Below are positions 10,384 to 21,108 of a stretch of 64,000 bases of DNA, piece by piece. The position numbers and the translations under genes were made by a program. The DNA is from Knufia peltigerae (lineage: Eukaryota > Ascomycota > Eurotiomycetes > Chaetothyriales > Trichomeriaceae). Within the stretch, counting starts at the first letter, position 1; the number at the start of each line of letters is the position of its first letter. The stretch spans positions 682,001 to 746,000 of the forward strand of contig JAPDRN010000003.1 in the NCBI GenBank assembly GCA_030247855.1, read 5' to 3'. Below the pieces are notes generated by a model. That model had not been told where the DNA came from and did no database searches. It saw only the letters and a list, made by a program, of their open reading frames with translations.

Positions 10384-12140
10384 TCAGGTCGGATCTGGCT
10401 GAAGAAGATTTGTAATTGTCCTCCACATTTCGAGATAGCTGTAGCCGCCCTTCCAATGAGGCGCAAAGAAGGTGAGAACTTCTGAGCATCTCAGGAGATC
10501 ACGAACGTGATGCTCTGCCGACGTCCACTTTTTGACAATGCTCGTTGCCAAAACACATCCACTGGTGAATGCTCTCGAGCTCGCCACGATAGGTGGAATA
10601 AAATTATACTCGGCTGCTGTTTTTTGGTGTACATCTAGCAAGAGTTTGCAAGCAGATGCCATCACCTTGTGCCTCAATGCAAGCATACCCCTGCTATTAG
10701 GGTCGTCTGCTTCTTGGAAGCAAAAGACGCATTGTTTGTGTCTCACGCAGACCGGTAGGAACAGGAGCCACGTTTCATTGATTACGACGTCTGTGGTTAT
10801 CATACTGTCGAGAAGGTCCATCAATGTGGCGCTCTGGCCCACGAATGGGCAAGCTTGGGCTTCCAAAAGTTGACCGTTGCCGTAGATTTCTTGGGACAAG
10901 TTTGTGAAAATTTGCATGATGTTGTCGTTGTCTGTCGGATATGAGAACCTGGCTTCTCTAAGCATATTTGGTCGATCAAACGTCAATCGCAAGGATCTAG
11001 ACTTTTGTCAGTGGTTGTCAGCATGATCAAAGGGTCACGACTTGCCCTTCCACAGCTTTCAACACAGCCATCAAACGAGGTTTATCAGAATTATCGAAGG
11101 TGTCGTGAATAGTGGATACGCTCTCAAGTGTACCGTTGGTTCTGTGCCAGCCCAATTGCAGACAGGTTCGGATAGCAAGGTCTAGTAATTCCCACACTGC
11201 TCCCCTACTTGGTTCAGCTAGTTCAAAGACAAGCAATAAAAGAATCGCAGTCAATGAGTCAGCATCGCAGGAGGAGATGACAGAATTCAAAGATTCACTG
11301 GCCCAATCTCTGCATAATTGAGCCATCGCCTTCCAGTGAGGGTGCTTGTAACTCTCACGTGCCGCAGCTATGGCACACGCAATGAGTATCTTGAACTTCT
11401 GATTTTCCGGAAGTTTCTTTAGAGAAGTTGAATCCTGGTTGGAGACCTCTGGGATTGGCACGTCGTACTGGGGCCGGATACAACGGTCGTACTGGCTGAG
11501 TAGAAACCGCATGACTCTAGGTGTGAGTGCGGAACGATCGAGCTTCCAGTTATCTTGCAGCTGCAGATCGTCATCGACCTTCACGGTAGCCTCATTTGAG
11601 GCCTCGAAAGGAGGAAGGACCTCAAAAGTAGCCAATGCGATCAATGACGGAAGAGAAAGACCCATGTACATGTACTGGCCAGTTCTGGGCATCAGCACAT
11701 ACGAAGGAGGTCCCGCTGGTATGGACGATGTAGCAGCAGGAAATCCCACTGGCGAGGTGATGCTAGTATTGTTAACCTAACAGCGAACCCTAAAGCACTA
11801 GTAAGTGCGAGACTCACCTTGGTGAAGAGTGCATGTGCAAAGCTAGCTGAGAGCTCAAGGACTGGATTTGGTCGTTCAAGGCTTTGACATAGCTTCATGA
11901 AAGTCAGCGTCCATTCTCGATGTCTGCGGACACGCATGTACCTTCGAGGGATATCCTCCTGAAGCGCGTCATCTCGAAAAGTACATTCAAGGTCGGCCTT
12001 GACACAATTTGCACATGCTGGCAGATTTGAATCGCACTGTTAAGTTGAGCACCAGGACCTTTGGTCAGCTACGTTTTGAAGTTGAGCGGATTCTATACCT
12101 TTATTCTCCGTGTTCGACAGCGTGTGCAGGTTTGCAGCAT
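10384..12140 (-). CDS. Zn2Cys6 transcription factor with fungal regulatory middle domain
   Basis: Five exons on the minus strand: 12099-12140, 11942-12036, 11818-11892, 11046-11762, 10384-10996; 513 aa. The zinc cluster uses Cys5, 8, 15, 22, 25, 32 and is completed across the first intron. A short linker with coiled-coil character (YVKALNDQIQSLSSQLA) follows only if the 49-bp intron 11893-11941 is removed, which also restores frame. The middle domain (SLIALATFEVLPP, LLLLVFELAEPSRGAVWELLDLAIRTCLQLGWHR) is the PF04082 type. The last intron (10997-11045) uses a GC donor (GCAAGT). It is nuclear and divergent from a second Zn2Cys6 gene; probably a local cluster regulator (inference). Confidence 0.92.
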
Positions 12141-12549
12141 GATTTTGCGTCTTGTAGACGAGTGGCCCTGGCATTACGCAGGTATGGAAAGGGTTGTGCT
12201 CTTCGAGGTGGGCTTATGAGAGACAGAAGACTCGACAGATGGTCTTATAGAGTTCTTTTGCCTACATAGGGTTGATTGAATCTTGTGCACACGGACATTG
12301 TGTATGTAGGATAGATTCGATGTTGCGTACCTAGAAATGGCAGCCAACCAGGTCCTTGGCACGCTTAAAGCAGCAAATGCGGCTTTCGTTCTGGGCATCT
12401 TTTCTACCTACTCTCTACATCAGGTACCCTTACATCTCCATACGTGAACACCATACGTGGACATTAACAAGTCCACTGTACTCCTGGAAAGATTTAAATC
12501 CGTTTCTCCTGCGGGATAGGAGACAGGCCACTTCGAATGAAGTCTCGAA
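12141..12549. promoter_or_regulatory. Bidirectional promoter between two Zn2Cys6 genes
   Basis: About 410 bp between divergent start codons of two regulators, allowing shared or mutual control. I see no clear CGG inverted repeat. Confidence 0.45.
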
Positions 12550-14809
12550 ATGCAGCAGTCCCATCGCCGTTCCACCAAAGTATGCACTCGATGCAGAAAG
12601 CGCAAAACCAAGGTACTTTACTCCGCAACTTCTTGATACACTCAGGCTGCAGTGGCTGATGTCGTTAATGACAGTGTGATTTCAAATTTCCGGCATGCAC
12701 ATCATGTAAAGTGGCCAAAGCCACGTGCCTGGGGTATGACCCAGTAACCAAAGAAGCGGTTCCAAGAAGGTGAGTACCAGGAAAGCCATGACGCACTGCT
12801 TGGGGCTTGTCCTTCATCATGCTTACAATTTTTGGGTTCCAGCTTGGTTAGATCCTTGGAAGCACGCCTGGCAGAGCTGGAGGCTCAAGTGCGCGCCTAT
12901 CGAGATGTGCCACAAAACATTCCTTACCTGATGGCTTCGGAGATCTCACGAGCGACGTTATCGTTCGGGATTCCTCCTCCTGCGCCGTATCTACGCACGC
13001 GGCTCTCTTCTGCTCTTCTATTCCACCCATCATGCCCGCCACTCGCTTTGGTTCGAGACCGCGAGCGAGATCCGTCCGAGAAGAAGTCCCCGAGTCTCCA
13101 CCGCGACAACAGCGGCAAAGATGCCCAGAATAAGCAGAATTGCCTCGATCTTAACAGCGTGCCATTTTCAGCCATCCGACGCATGATTCAGAACTATCTG
13201 GACATCCTCCTTCCGCAGTATCCCTGCGTCTCTGAGTCCGCACTCCACGAGATGGTGGAACGCCTCCAGGACGAAGAACTCCGAGACACCAACAGCCTGC
13301 TTGTATACGGCATCCCACCGTCGGCGAAATTGGGACATTTTGAGTATTTTGTCCTTTTCATAGTAATGGCCATATCGGCCATGACATTGACCTGGAAAGC
13401 CGAAGACCAAGCCCGCACGGCATCAGAGTCGTTCTACAATTCAGCCCTCCGTCATCTCCAAACGCTAAGCAACCACGACGAAATGCAAGCGCTTCAAATA
13501 TCTCTCCTCCTGGCTCACTACGCGCAAATGTGTCCCGAAAGAGCCGATAACTGGATATGCATTACGAACGCAGTCAGGATCGTTTTGGACTTGGGCCTAC
13601 ACAAACAGTCCCCAGATTGCTTCACGCCTGAACAAGTGAGTGTACGCTCGCGGCTTTTCTGGGTGACATACGGGATGGAGAGATCGTTGTGTACGAATCT
13701 GCGTCTACCGCTATCATTCCCAGAAGAGGCCGTAACTACAAAAGTAAGTTCTAACCCTTCTTCTCCTTCGTATATGATTTCTCCTGTCCTTTCATCTGCT
13801 TCTAGGACATGACGAACCCAGCTCACATATTTCTTGTGGATGTCAGTTTGAAATGTCGTCCCCCAGCGACACAACTGTGTCGTTCCTCGCACACGAGGAT
13901 ATTGAACGCAAATCGTCGGCCAACCACATCTACCTCTACCGGGCGCTCGAGACCGAGGTCCACCGGGTCCTCCACCTCGAAGACGACCTCGCAGCGTTCG
14001 GTGGCCAGGCCGACAGTATCGACGGCTGGATCGCCGACATATCTGCGCGGCTGGACACTTGGTACGCCAAGGCGCAGTCGTACACGCAATACAACATGCT
14101 CGAGTTCAAGCACGTGCAGTACCACCACCTCAAGGCGCGCATCCACAGGCCGACGCCGCGGCTGAGGGTACGCACGCCCCAGGACCGCCGGCTCGTGCTC
14201 GAGTCGGCCACGAGGTTGATCGAGGACTACGAGGGCCAGATCCGCCGCCGCCGACTCTTCTACCCCTGGCACGGCGCCCACATCCTCTTCGAGGCCGCCG
14301 TCATCGCCCTCGAGGCTTGCTGGTCGTCGCGCGACTGGCGGCCCCTGAGGGCCCAGGCCAGGCTCATGCTCGACGACTCCATCCCCCGCTGCCTCCAGGC
14401 CCTCACGTACATCAGCAGGCGGTGGAACGAGGCCGCCGTGTGCGCGGACCGGCTAGCCCCCGTGGCGGACAAGATCGCCGCCGCGTTCGCCGTTGTCGGT
14501 CCCGACGACGACGGTGCGGGTCTCCGCAACAACAGCACCAGCCCAGGTGGTGGCGGGGGCGGTGCGCCGTTCCCGCAGTACGACGACCCTTGGATCACGG
14601 ACGAGATCCAGAGGCTGCTCTTCTCCGACGGCCCGTTGACCTGGAACCAGGCACCTCAAGTCGACCAGCCGTGGGAACTCGATGACAACTTCTTGGCCTT
14701 TGACAATTCGGCCTTTAACGACATCGAGTTGTTTCAGTGGGACCCCGACTGGGACTTCATGCCCATCAACACGGAACAATTGTCGGTAGACCTAGACCAG
14801 ACTATGTAA
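12550..14809 (+). CDS. Zn2Cys6 transcription factor
   Basis: Four exons: 12550-12612, 12675-12769, 12843-13743, 13847-14809; 673 aa. Zinc cluster cysteines are at 12, 15, 22, 29, 32, 39, with the CTRCRKRKTKC core. A linker helix SLVRSLEARLAELEAQV follows. The middle domain holds ILLPQYPC, LQISLLLAHYAQMCPERADNWICITNAVRIVLDLGLHK and FWVTYGMERSLC, typical of PF04082. The third intron has a nearer acceptor at 13805, but only the one ending at 13846 keeps frame into FEMSSPSDTT. The C-terminal third (from about 13920) is far more GC-rich than the rest. A short acidic/aromatic tail (FNDIELFQWDPDWDF) looks like an activation domain. Confidence 0.92.
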
Positions 14810-15247
14810 CTAAATTAGGGAACCTAGGATCTACGCTTCGGATGTACAAACAGAACGATGAAATAATCTACAGCGAGGTATTTATGATACATCAGAGCCG
14901 TGGGAGTATAAGCATATCGCGGGGGTATAACATATCATCATCTAAGGGCAAGAAGATAACAAACAACGGGTTGACTTTGCAATTCTGGATTTGAATTGAT
15001 TTCTGGTTCTGCTAATACATGCTTTGTGTGAATCATTCCTCTTCATGACCTTTCATTTGTTGAGTAAAGCAAAAAGAAAAAGAAACTGTGTTGTCACAGT
15101 GTTACACATTTGGTGGAGCACCATCCTTTGAGCGCCATATAAGGAGATATTGATCATGTTTTTCATCATCCATGTTTCCGCCAGACGGGAGTCATGAATT
15201 TTCAGTCTTGATGATCATCATCTCTCGACGGATTATTGTTTGTAATA
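14810..15247. other. Convergent 3' intergenic region
   Basis: About 440 bp, AT-rich, between convergent gene ends. Nothing beyond presumed 3' ends is seen. Confidence 0.4.
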
Positions 15248-15831
15248 TTACATCTTGAGGTTGTCGCCATCGACGCTTCCTCCGAGGGTGCTAGAGTCGA
15301 CGCTCTCTTCCTTGGACAGGTTGGAGGCTTTCTCAATGTCATCGTCGGTAGGGCCGTGGAGTTCTTCTTCGAAGACGGGGTCGGTCTCGATGGTTTCGAA
15401 CTTGGTCTTGAAGTCACCTAGCGCCTGAGTGCTGCTGTTGGATCGACGGCGGGCATTGGCAAAGTTGTAGCCGTAGTCGTGAACCTCGTCGCCCTCACGT
15501 CCCCTGAGAGAGAGAGAAAAGTCTTGTGAGTACGATGATGACCTCGTGGGACGAAGACAGGACGTTTTGTGTTATGCAGGATATATAGCTCTTACCAGTT
15601 GCCTTTACCACCACCTTGTTTCTTGACGGCCTTGGGATCAGCGTCAACGTGGCCGTGTTTGGCGAAGTAGCGTGGGAGGCGGTCTTCGGCCACGGCAGTA
15701 CCATCAGCAAGGGCGCTGTGGTTACGGTCGTTGCCTTTGTTGGTTCGAGTCACTGCGGAGGGACAGCCGGTCAGTCGTTTGCCCGCAAGGAGGCCCCAAC
15801 GAGGCCGGAGGAAGCTCCGGAAAGACTTACT
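15248..15831 (-). CDS. Stf2/Tma10-like small hydrophilic protein
   Basis: 137 aa from coding segments 15831 (one base, A), 15596-15752 and 15248-15503 on the minus strand. The conserved start MTRTNK is formed only when a 78-bp intron (15753-15830) joins A to TG. The body shows LPRYFAKHGHVDADP, VKKQGGGKGNWG and GDEVHDYGYNFANARRRS, the pattern of yeast Stf2/Tma10 proteins, which are hydrophilin-like and linked to ATP-synthase stabilisation, ribosome association and desiccation tolerance. The tail is acidic (ETDPVFEEELHGPTDDDIE). An open frame continues upstream to an ATG at 16083 in the same phase; that stretch looks like 5' leader and intron, but a longer protein is not excluded. Confidence 0.82.
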
Positions 15832-16083
15832 GGTGAGTTCAGGAAGGGGTCGGAGACGATTGAGAGAGGTGTGAAGTGTCGGTCGAGAGATTGGTGTTGG
15901 CGGTCGATTGTTTGCTCTTGTGAGGTCAAAGTCAGCTTTGGTTGAAGTGAGGTTGGAGTTGAAGAAGGGAACGAACGGGGACACGCGACCCTGCAGGGCG
16001 AAGGAGTGGAAGAGGAAGAAGCTCGGGCCAAGTGAATGATGATGATCGTTGATGTATTGGGCGGGATCGGACTGGAAACTCAC

Positions 16084-17398
16084 CTTATTTGTCGAGCGGT
16101 AGGAGAAGTGTCAGGGATGGGTTTTGTTCTGAAGCGAGGGGGGTTCGTGGTGTGATTGGGTGTATGCGCGAGAGAAGTCAAGGGTTGGAGGACGAGTGAC
16201 TTGTGAGGTACTTATGGACGTTTACGAGGAGGATGGCGGGATGGCTGACGACAGCAGAGGAAGGGAGAAAGGCCAGATATCAGCTACTACGAGTGCAGTA
16301 TTAACTACGTATGAGGATCCATTTAATCTCAATAGCTGAAGCCATAGTTATCATTATGGAGTATCTTGTTGCTCGCATGACCTTGGGCTTTCGCGTTCTG
16401 GAGGCTTCTGTTGCTTCGTACTACTCGGTACCTGGACAGACCAATCGTCATTGCACTTTCCCCGGATTCCTGATGCCGACTAATTTGCACCCACTTTGCG
16501 CCATTTGGGCCCCTTTTAGCGCGGGGCAAAAGGGCTGTGTTTTCTCACTTGTCTAGGAGATTGTTGAGAGCAGAGACCAGCCACCGTCGCCACAGAACCA
16601 GGAGGAAATCCAGGTACCAGGGGTGATTGAGTACTCTCGGTAAACAAATGAAACAGGTACTGTAACGGGGCACAATCATGATCATTGTTGTCAGCTAGGT
16701 ATGGTAGTGTTATTGTGCTCAGCAGATGCCACTACAGTACGAGCACAGGGCATCGTATGCCTAAATCCACCCGCCGATAACAACTACGTACATGGCGACA
16801 CCTGGAGATACACTGCGTGGCACAGGCTATGTGGGCTTATTGAGTGCAATAATCAAGAGCTAAGTAATTATATCGAGTGACTCATATTCGCCATACTGTA
16901 CAGTACTCCGTACTCGGACAGCATCACTTGTTACAGTATTTATTTCTCTCGCGCGACCGAGCATTCTAGAACAGGTGATTCGGTGGTCTGATCAAATCTG
17001 ATAAGCCGATTATGCCGGCAACGCACGACACCGCTCATCACGTGAACTGCCCTTCTTTCCTTTGGCAAAGCCTCTGGTCTTTGCCTCATCCCAGACAATC
17101 CATCTTGCTGGCTTCGTGGAACACTCAGACTGCGCCGTAGACATCAACAAAGGCACCGACATCGATTTCGCTGCATTGGGAGGCTGCGTGGGAGAGTCCA
17201 TAAGCCCTCTACTGGTCCCCGACAGCAGCGGCGGGTGTTAGCTTGCGACTCTAGCGTCATTCCCCTCTTCCCGCTCCGATTTCTAATCCGAGCCCTTGTT
17301 TTATTGATTCTTTTTCTGGTCGCTCAAAGGCACAAACTGCAACAGTCAACGGCTACAGTTTCAATTGTAAAGTAGTCATCTTCATCAGTGTCGTCAAC
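16084..17398. other. Divergent intergenic region upstream of STF2-like and DRE2
   Basis: About 1.3 kb. It contains the STF2-like leader and promoter, a TACTCCGTA copy within 16903-16914, and CCCCT/AGGGG pentamers near 16512-16527 that could be stress elements (weak). The small minus-strand frame at 17010-17201 has no family resemblance and is not called. Confidence 0.45.
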
Positions 17399-18484
17399 AT
17401 GTCGCCCTCTATTCTCATGGACACCTCGGACGATTTCGTCTTGCCGGTTTCCAAGGCGCCGCAGGCGTCCAAACGAACCCTCCTGCTCTCGCCACCCTCT
17501 CTGTCATCCCACCAAGAGAAATTGACCAATGTGCTGGAGATGCACAACAGAGCAGCCACAGACATGCAAATGTTGGATAGACTAGCTGCTGGCTTAGTCT
17601 CTCTCCCTCAGTCCACTTATGATGTGATCATCATCCTCTCCGATGCCGATGGTTCTCGTCGGGAATCGCACACCCTCCTCCACCGAGACGTACTGGGATT
17701 GCTGGTGAAAGCACTCAAGAATGGAGGCCAGTTACGAAGCCAGGACGGTCAATATGGGAATTTGGATGGCGCAGAAAAGAACGAGGCTATTCTGGCAGGA
17801 CTATCTTATCAGCCTGGAACAGGTTTTGTCAAACCAGATTACGGAGCACAAGAGTCAGTTCCTCTGAAATTTGGAAAGAAAAAGACTGCGCAGGCTGCTG
17901 GCGGGCTCAGCACCAACGGAGATTCAGTCTCTCTGCCCTTGAACGGAAAACGAAAGAGTGCCGAAAATGCGCTCGATGGTGTTGGGTTTGACGATGGTAC
18001 AATGGACTCTGATGATGAAATGATTGACGAGGATGAGTTGCTGGACGAAGACGATCTCAAAAGACCCATCAAGATCCGTAAGTTGACATAACCCTTGATT
18101 GAAGGTCGAGGACTGACCAAATTAGCCACCGAATGCAAACCCAAGGCAAAGAGGCGCCGGGCGTGCAAGGATTGTACTTGTGGTCTAGCAGAAAAGCTGG
18201 AAGCAGAGGATCGGGCACGAAGAGAAAATGCCGACAAGGCATTGAACACGATGAAGCTACAATCCGATGATCTCGCCGAGGTTGATTTTACAGTTCAAGG
18301 CAAGGTTGGGAGTTGTGGAAACTGCAGTCTTGGAGGTAAGTTTGAGGGAAGTTTCGTCGCTATTGACACATGCTAAGATTGGTTTTCAGATGCATTCCGA
18401 TGCGATGGCTGTCCTTATATCGGACTCCCTGCATTCAAACCTGGAGAAGAGGTCCGTCTGCTAAACAACGACATTCAATTGTAA
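17399..18484 (+). CDS. DRE2: Fe-S cluster assembly protein Dre2 (anamorsin homologue)
   Basis: Three exons: 17399-18077, 18126-18335, 18390-18484; 327 aa. The N-terminal half is the degenerate methyltransferase-like domain ([22 protein letters not shown]). An acidic linker ([15 protein letters not shown]) leads to two C-terminal cysteine motifs: motif A across [16 protein letters not shown] and motif [16 protein letters not shown] followed by PYIGLPAF. These bind [2Fe-2S] and a second cluster and accept electrons from Tah18 in early cytosolic iron-sulfur assembly. Motif B is completed only after splicing the second intron, which supports the model. It is an essential housekeeping gene, upstream of HEM2 on the same strand. 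Confidence 0.97.
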
Positions 18485-19187
18485 AGAAAGTTGCCTCATC
18501 TTTTCTTTTTGCATTGCGACGGCGTCCCGGGCTGGGTTCAGAGAGAACCATTATATGGATGAACAAGAACAATGTACAGGACAGGACAGGATAGAGTTGG
18601 TTCAATGACTGGTTATGAACTATGGAGTCGAGAATGTACACAGCAACTCGGCAGACTATACCAAGTTCTGCTGACTTGACTAGGGTTCCACATGGGTAAT
18701 CAATATTAGATACAAATCAAAATCATCTATTTTACACTACACATTTCCCTTGTAAACGTATATCATCTTTTGTGACAGTTGGTGCCATTGACGAATCGCC
18801 TGTCCCTAAAGGTCAGCGACAACTACAGTCCAGGTACGGAGGAGCAGTGAGACAAGTGCCAAATCCAATCGACTCCCTCCGATTTTCGCTGACAGTTTTT
18901 CCGGCTTCCGAGGGCGAGGATCCCAAAAAGTGCATCGGGAAGAAATTCACGGAATGTTAGCGCTCGTACTTTCTGCCGTCGTCGCCTCCATCTTACACAC
19001 AGCCGCAGTTTCATTCTTGCTCAGTGTTCCCTTGCTTCAAGATATTCACTGCGATTGCTTGGTCTGAGCTGTGCTCGACCTCCTCAAAAGCCCCCATACC
19101 TGAGACCATCGTCCTCTAAGGACAACCCTCTCAGAAACGCTCCTCCCATCCCACCAACCGAATTTCCTCGTCTCTAGACCGCCCATC
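18485..19187. other. Intergenic region between DRE2 and HEM2
   Basis: About 700 bp holding the DRE2 terminator and HEM2 promoter/leader. The leader just before the ATG is C-rich. No other gene seen. Confidence 0.45.
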
Positions 19188-20403
19188 ATGTCTTTCTCCT
19201 CCCTAGTCCACGACATCGCGTTCCGCGACTCTTCTCAGTCCAATGTCCGAGCGAGCACCAGCACGGCGACAAGCAATGACAACCAATCGACCATTTCTCG
19301 ACCCTCCATGGCCCGCTCGTACACCTCGACCGCCGCCACGAGTGTGAGCATTGCCGGTGACATCTCCAGCCAACTTCACGCAGGTTACAGTCACCCACTG
19401 TCAAGAGCATGGCAAGCAGAGCGACAACTGACAAAGGTGCGGTCATTTGCCGTCGCTTTTTTTAAATCTCAAACATACTAACAACTCTCTCCAGTCTATG
19501 CTCATCTACCCTCTCTTCATCACCGACAACCCGAACGAGGTTACTCCGATCCCTTCCCTCCCCAACCAAAACCGCCTCGGCCTGAATAAGCTCGTCCCCT
19601 TCCTTGAGCCTCTTGTGGCCAAAGGTCTCCGAAGTGTCATCCTCTTCGGTGTCCCTCTCGCACCCACTGCCAAAGATGCCCTGGGCACAGCTGCCGACGA
19701 CCCGGAGGGTCCTGTGATCCAAGCCATACAACTCATCCGTCGACAGTTCCCATCCCTCTTCATAGTCGCAGATGTGTGTCTGTGTGAATACACGAGCCAC
19801 GGTCACTGTGGAATTCTCCGCGACGACGGTTCTCTAAATAACGCCATGTCTGTTGAACGCATCTCCGACGTGGCCATGGCCTATGCCCAAGCCGGCGCAC
19901 ACTGTGTCGCCCCATCCGATATGAACGACGGACGCATCCGTGCGATCAAGCTCAAACTCATTGAGGCAGGTCTTTCTCATCAAGTCAACCTTATGAGCTA
20001 TGCTGCCAAATTCTCGGGTTGCTTGTACGGCCCCTTCCGCGATGCGGCAGGTAGCTGCCCCAGTTTTGGTGACCGGAAATGCTACCAGCTTCCACCTGGA
20101 GGACGAGGTCTTGCACGACGTGCGATTGTACGAGACATCAACGAAGGTGCTGACATCATCATGGTCAAGCCCGCAAGCAGCTTCCTCGACATCATCAGTG
20201 ATGCCAAGGAGCTTGCCAAAGATATGCCTATTGCTGCGTACCAAGTTAGTGGAGAGTATGCCATGATCCATGCGGGTGCAAAGGCTGGCGTGTTTGATCT
20301 CAAGACCATGGCGTTTGAGAGTACCGAGGGCATACTACGAGCGGGTGCTGGCATTGTAGTCAGCTATTTCACTCCGGAATTTTTGGACTGGTTGAGCTCA
20401 TGA
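19188..20403 (+). CDS. HEM2: Delta-aminolevulinic acid dehydratase (porphobilinogen synthase)
   Basis: Two exons, 19188-19436 and 19495-20403; 385 aa. It condenses two 5-aminolevulinate molecules to porphobilinogen, the second step of heme synthesis, in the cytosol. Seen: zinc site VCLCEYTSHGHCG with its cysteines, MSYAAKFSGCLYGPFRDAAGS with the first active-site lysine, and MVKPASSFLDII with the Schiff-base lysine, then YQVSGEYAMI. The N-terminal 60 residues are a Ser/Thr-rich extension before HAGYSHPLSRAWQ. All catalytic residues are intact. Confidence 0.97.
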
Positions 20404-21108
20404 GTTTTGTTTGGCAACAGTATGCTGCGAAAATGAGCGTGGGGTTTTTCTGTCAAGTATGATGAACTGGATTATGAAAAGCAAGAGCAAGAGCAAGGGG
20501 GTTTCCTTTTTGTTTCTGTTTCGCCGTGACGGGAACAGCATGAGCATGTTCCTTCCGTGCAGATAAAGGAGAAACGAAAGGATGTACATGGGTGGGAATG
20601 ACGTCTCGGAAGAAAAAGAAAAAAGAAACACAATTCCATAGTGTTCCAAGTCATCTCAAGATGCGGGATTTGCAATGAAGATAACGCAACGTTACACACG
20701 ATGTCAGCATGGAGTTTCATGGAGTATGCTATTGAGTAGAACTGACTCTACAGAGGCAAAAGATGTTTAGAGTAGGTGACACGACAATTGTTTGCTGCTA
20801 TGCTCTTTGCCGATCACCACAGTAGAAGGTATTGTAGTCCGCCTTGCCGTGCCTGATCAAGCTGGGCAAAAGAAAGAACAAAACCGGTTTGTGATTCACT
20901 TTCTTTCCCTTGCGTGTGCAACATTGGAACGTCAATTCTCGTAATATTCCTTCTTTTTCGTTGAGGAAGGGACACTGTGTGAAATTGATGATGGTGGGGG
21001 GTTTTTCCCTTTGAGTAGGTATATTTAAAAGTCTGATGAGTGCGATCTTGTTTTTTGTTTTTTCTGTTTTGTTCTTGTCCTCTCACACCAAAAAGGAAAG
21101 TGACGACA
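20404..21108. other. Intergenic region downstream of HEM2
   Basis: About 700 bp of low complexity (purine-rich and T-rich runs), holding the HEM2 3' end and the promoter of the secreted-protein gene. Small frames here are composition artefacts. Confidence 0.4.

Noticed and set aside
13744..13805. Shorter intron in the second regulator (acceptor TCTAG at 13805)
   Set aside because: It puts the downstream exon in a frame with a different, Thr/Arg-rich reading; the acceptor at 13846 keeps the protein-like frame.
13823..14685. Long open frames in other frames over the second regulator (13823-14281 minus, 14059-14685 plus)
   Set aside because: Arg/Pro/Ala-rich artefacts of the GC-rich exon.
15597..16083. 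163-codon frame treated as the N-terminus of the Stf2-like protein
   Set aside because: The upstream part reads like leader and intron sequence (GTGAGT...CTGCAG) and lacks the family's MTRTNK start at position 1. Kept only as an alternative.
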